From NCBI RefSeq assembly GCF_018873765.1, contig NW_025317380.1, positions 107,501 through 171,500 of the forward strand: a stretch of 64,000 bases of DNA, read 5' to 3'. A program made the translations under genes and the position numbers. The stretch comes from Telopea speciosissima (lineage: Eukaryota; Streptophyta; Magnoliopsida; Proteales; Proteaceae). Under the pieces are notes generated by a model that did not search any database, was not told the origin of the DNA, and worked only from the letters and a program-made list of their open reading frames with translations. Positions 59,891 to 64,000 of this stretch are shown piece by piece (position 1 is the first letter of the stretch; the number at the start of each line of letters is the position of its first letter).

Positions 59891-62094
59891 TTATGCTAAT
59901 AAGGAACCTTCCATGACAGTAACAGCTTTGCCTCGAATCAGTACTCTCTGGTTTGTCTCATCTAAATGCAATTCCAGTACTCCACCCCTTGGAGATGCCT
60001 AATCCATATAATTTGTGTTATTGAGAAATCTCATGCATGTGTTTGTGTCTGTGATAGAAAGAGAGGAGAGTTAAAGAGGATACCATGTATGCAACAAGAT
60101 CACATTTTCCCAGCTTTTTACTCCAATAGGGCACTAAAGCACAATGTACGCTTCCACAAACAGGATCCTGCAAGATAAATGGAAGCCATTTCCAATGAGC
60201 CAGACCAATTAAGGATACTAACAGTCTAAAATTCTGTTCAAAAAATTATTCTTCTCACTTTATAATCTTTTGAACAATCATCATGGTCCAATAATGGAGT
60301 TTATTTGCACATAATAGAATCAAACCACGTAAAAACTATTTCACTTCAGAAACCACATTGTTTTTGTACAGCAACTATTGCAAACAAGAGTTAATTTCTT
60401 TACTCCAAGTCAGTCTCTACTAACCTAACTTCTAGAAAAACAATCAATAGACAATCAGAAAACAAGAGAGCTTTGGAACTATTAAAAAAAAACCAAAAGA
60501 GGAAAAGAAAAGATGGAAGATGCTTGCAATGTTCCACAACGATATAACTAAAAATCTTCATTAGTTTGGTACAACATTCACGCCAACAACTAGATGTATA
60601 GATAATATCCATTAAGAGATCATGTCCAAATTTAAGTTGCCCAAGTACCAATTACTATATGGAAACAGGATACAGATTTACTAAAGTCCAAGATATTATG
60701 CCACTTAACATAGCGACAGTTTATATAAATGATAAACACCAAGAATTGAAAATTTTCTTCCAAAACAAAAAGATACGTCAAACGAAGTATAACTAGCATC
60801 TAGCACAAGAATCCTCAGTAATTAGTCACGGTGACAAAGCACAAGTATATGTAGCAAGCACAAGAAAAACAAAATCATTACATGATTGACACCCATAGGT
60901 GCAAGTTTTTGTGATTTCATTACGATTGAAAGTTAAAAAGGAAAAGAAAAGTGAAAGGAATAAATTTATTCCATTAACTAATTAAATGATAAAGCGTGGC
61001 TCAATCTTTCACATTTACTTCTACAACATAAGTTTCTAAGTATTAATAATAATGAGAGTGACTAGTTGTCTGTAAATATTAGTTACATTTCAAAAAGGAA
61101 ATTACTGTCAACAAGGCCGTTACAATACGTATTCATAAATGAAAGATAAATAAATAAACCAAGTCCATTTTATGTTCATAAGTAACAAAGAAGTTACCTC
61201 ATTAATTCCCATCTTTGGACTAAAAAAGCGACTCAAGAAATCAAATCCAGATCCGTCAGGAGCAGGCCCTGTAACAATGAGCCCTCTAGCAGGACATTTT
61301 CGTATCTCATCCAATTGTGGTTTTAAATCTGCAACAGTCTTTCCGGATGAGAGCTCGACCTAAGAAAATGCAACCAAGTAACCTCTTTCAGTACAAATGC
61401 CAAAAATTTCTATATTGGAGCTACAAAAAAGGCATCCGCCTAGCTTCCAACAAACATGTGGTGCCTGGAGTGGGTAAACAACACATATTCTTATCCAATG
61501 GTACAACCTGGGATAGTCAGTGTCAAATTACATGCAATGCTACAAGCATTAAGCAAGAAACAGGAGACGAACTAGGATTAAGAAAAGCAGAGGCTTCCAA
61601 CTCTATCAATTATTGAAATGAAAGTCGTTAAGTTGTCCCAAGTTAAAGCACACTAAAAACGTGTTACTACACTTGTTACCTGCATGCTGCTTCTAGCATA
61701 CTGATTCAAACCTACACAAATGAAGCACCCTAATATATCCATAATCAAGTGTCATTATAAATGAATGGGATAAAACAAGTACATAGAGGTCACCACCACC
61801 GGCTTCACTGTTTTACTTATATTGACCACAGGAGCGCCATTCGGGGTTTCGGAAGTGATGGAATATCTGCAGATTCACACTGAGCACAGGAATTGTAGGG
61901 AAGTCTAATTCTATAGAGAAGTGCTCTTCGGGTCGCCATCGAGAACTTTGACGCGTCCACATTGCTTCTTGTAGGAATCCTTTTAGCAATCGAACTCCGG
62001 ATAGTGTGACAAACTCAATAACATCTGTTCTTGCTATCCCGTATGCAAAGAGAAAATGTGCAGATGCCAAGGTTCCATGACCGCAAAGCTTGAC
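59891..62094 (-). CDS. PhzF-like isomerase/epimerase family protein, copy D (partial)
   Basis: Exons 3-7 are present: 62094-61817, 61711-61680, 61359-61198, 60167-60084 and 59998-59891. Exons 1 and 2 should lie to the right of the window, by analogy with A (about 3.5 kb further on). Exons 5, 6 and 7 are in frame and the same length as in A, with SSGKTVADLKPQLDEIRKC, DPVCGSVHCALVPYWSKKLG and GKAVTVMEGSLLA. Exon 3 is 278 bases against an expected 286, with the losses at CTG/CAG sites (gttcgattgc for an expected gttctgattgc). The product would be nearly identical to that of copy A. Confidence 0.8.
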
Positions 62095-63867
62095 CTATAG
62101 ATAAAAATGAAAACGAATTATGTGGAAATTTATTTACCAACAAAGCGAAAGCAATTGACCTATCGACAACTAGCCAATGTATGAAATTTAGCGAGTAACC
62201 CATTGGTACTATACGATGGTAACTAGTGACCATGAGCACGGTAGGAAGGGGAATCATCATTCAATTAGTTCCAATTTGTATATGGTACACCAAAGGTCCA
62301 AAACGCTTCTCTCTGGGTTGATTGCTTCCTCGGTGCTACCTTCAAAGATCATGAACTATGGGAAGGCAACTTTGCAGGGGATGTTCCACTAGAAATATTG
62401 ATGTAGTTCAAGAGAACAATAACGGAAGCAGCAAACCAGGCCATCAAACTGGACCAAGAATAGGCTATTACGTGTAATTTTGAGTGTCCAATGGGTTGTA
62501 TGGGCCATGGGCTTTATAGTTTTGGGTTTATTTTTGTAATGGGACAATTCTATAAGCCCAAATATTAGGGATTTAAGTCCCATGCGGGGTTAAGTAGTTA
62601 TTTTCTGTTTCTTAGTCATTAAGTGGTGGACAATGGCTGACACTAAGAGGGGAGTGTATTAGTGTATTTAAAATTTTCCCTTTTATCCGACTGGCTCAAC
62701 TCAAACTTGCAGCCCACTTCGGCATTGATAATAATCAGACATACAGTCCTGTGTACACCCATCCTACAGACAAAAGCACTTCCAATATACACACATGCAC
62801 AGCCACAAGAAGCACACCCTTCCCTGAGACAAAAGCACTTTCAATATACACACATGCACAACCACAAGAAGCACAACCACAACACAAGATTTTTAGGTTA
62901 CAGCCTCTTTGCGAAAGCAGGGGTAAGGCTGCGAACATTATGACCCTCCCTGCACCCCACAATGGCGGGAGCCTCGTGCACTGGGTATGCCTTTTTTTTT
63001 TATAGATTTTGAGTTTCTATTTCCTTGTAAGTTTTATTTAGTTGCTATTTTGCTATACTCTCCATTAGCCAAGGGGAATTTCTATTTTGTAACAAGGCAA
63101 TTTATAAACATAGGAGGAGGTAATTCCTAGCCTTCAACGACTTTGACAGCCATTGAACGTGTGGTTTGTGCATGTGCGTGAGTATGAGAAACACCCATGC
63201 TGTGAGAGACAGCAAACCTTGGTGACATTCCGAGGTGGAGATTGGTGAGAGGCCATCTCCTAGTTGGTGGGAGATCAACATATCCCTTTCTTTCTTTCTT
63301 CTTCCACTGGTAAGCTGTTCTACTGTTATTTACTATTAGTTTCCTTATTTCTAATCTCACTTCTCACCTTGTTTCTACCGAGCGACATCACCTGTTTGAA
63401 TCCCATACTTCCATTCCATTGACTTGCGCATGGCGCTACAAGGTTAGAGGCCTTACTTGCTGTTTTTCAGCCACCGTTTCCGATTTTGTAAGTTCTATTT
63501 CTCTGCTTTCTAATCTGGTGCAGGACTCCTTTTGTGATTTCTGTAACTGTTATTGATTGAGACCAATAATCTCCGTTTATACGCTGTTTCCTAACTTTCT
63601 AATTCTGGTTTTAGAAACTTGCTAATTCTGTATCACCCCCATAACTTCATATCTAACCATCAGATTTTGATCAAATTTTGAAGATGTGCTCTCCACCCAA
63701 TTAAGTACATTCGACTAGAGTTATATCTTCATCAGACTGATCTGTTGTGGTCTCCCTGCGGTCCTGGTAATTGGTTTCTTGGTCATTAATGGTTTGGTGA
63801 TTAGGAACCCAAGAATACTCTTGTTATTGCTTTGACTCAATCCCCAAAAAAGTGGATCTCACACTAA

Positions 63868-64000
63868 TAAAACAACAACAAGGCCTTATCCCAACTAAAT
63901 GGGGTTACGCTACATGGATCCTTGCCCTCTACTCGGCTCTATTTGAAATTATATGTGGTATAAGGCCTAGGCTATGCATGTCTTCGTCACCACCTCTCCT
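63868..64000 (-). mobile_element. LINE 3'-end fragment, copy D (runs off the window)
   Basis: Same intron-2 fragment as at 20240-20460, starting with the aacaacaacaa tail. The window ends inside it. Confidence 0.6.

Larger units (their letters stand above)
50927..64000. repeat. Duplicated block, copy D (continues beyond the window)
   Basis: Aligns to copy A from its first base after the gap, at a nearly fixed offset of 43626-43627 over 13.1 kb. Real differences include a 26-base deletion in D near 59160 and an expanded AT run at 58700. Many other differences are at CAG or CTG sites. The right edge is not reached. Confidence 0.95.

Overview
The window is nuclear DNA from a flowering plant. 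The evidence is a 45S ribosomal DNA unit of plant type at the left end, intron-containing genes of the plant PhzF-like isomerase family, and plant-type transposable elements (PIF/Harbinger, Mutator-like MITEs, LTR retrotransposons, 5'-truncated LINEs). No bacterial operon, CRISPR array or phage is present. I could not assign a species.

Layout: 1-2773 is ribosomal intergenic spacer with three kinds of tandem repeat. 2774-7200 carries 25S, ITS2, 5.8S, ITS1 and the 3' part of 18S, all on the minus strand. 7201-7300 is a 100-base assembly gap. The rest is built around a duplicated block. Copy A (about 7301-22115), copy C (about 25702-38277) and copy D (50927 to beyond the window) share the same gene and intergenic DNA. 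A and D match with almost no net length change over 13 kb. C is more diverged and carries its own insertions and deletions. A fourth, older 3' gene fragment (B) lies at 23428-23720.

The one recognisable cellular gene is a minus-strand, seven-exon PhzF-like isomerase of about 306 codons, present as A (complete), C (complete exon set spread over 10.5 kb because transposons sit in intron 2), D (exons 3-7, exons 1-2 outside the window) and B (last two exons only). Between C and D lies a 7.65-kb PIF/Harbinger transposon (41690-49339) with a TAA target duplication, a decayed MYB/SANT-like gene and a decayed transposase gene. Three kinds of tRNA-like cloverleaf sit at the start of the A/D block.

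Comparing the copies with each other, and the rRNA with conserved plant rRNA recalled from memory, shows that many differences fall at CAG and CTG sites (for example CTG to TCG, CAG to CGA or CGCA). I read these as likely base-calling artefacts at methylated CHG sites rather than mutations. This matters for every frameshift reported here. All homology calls are from reading the sequence; no database search was run.
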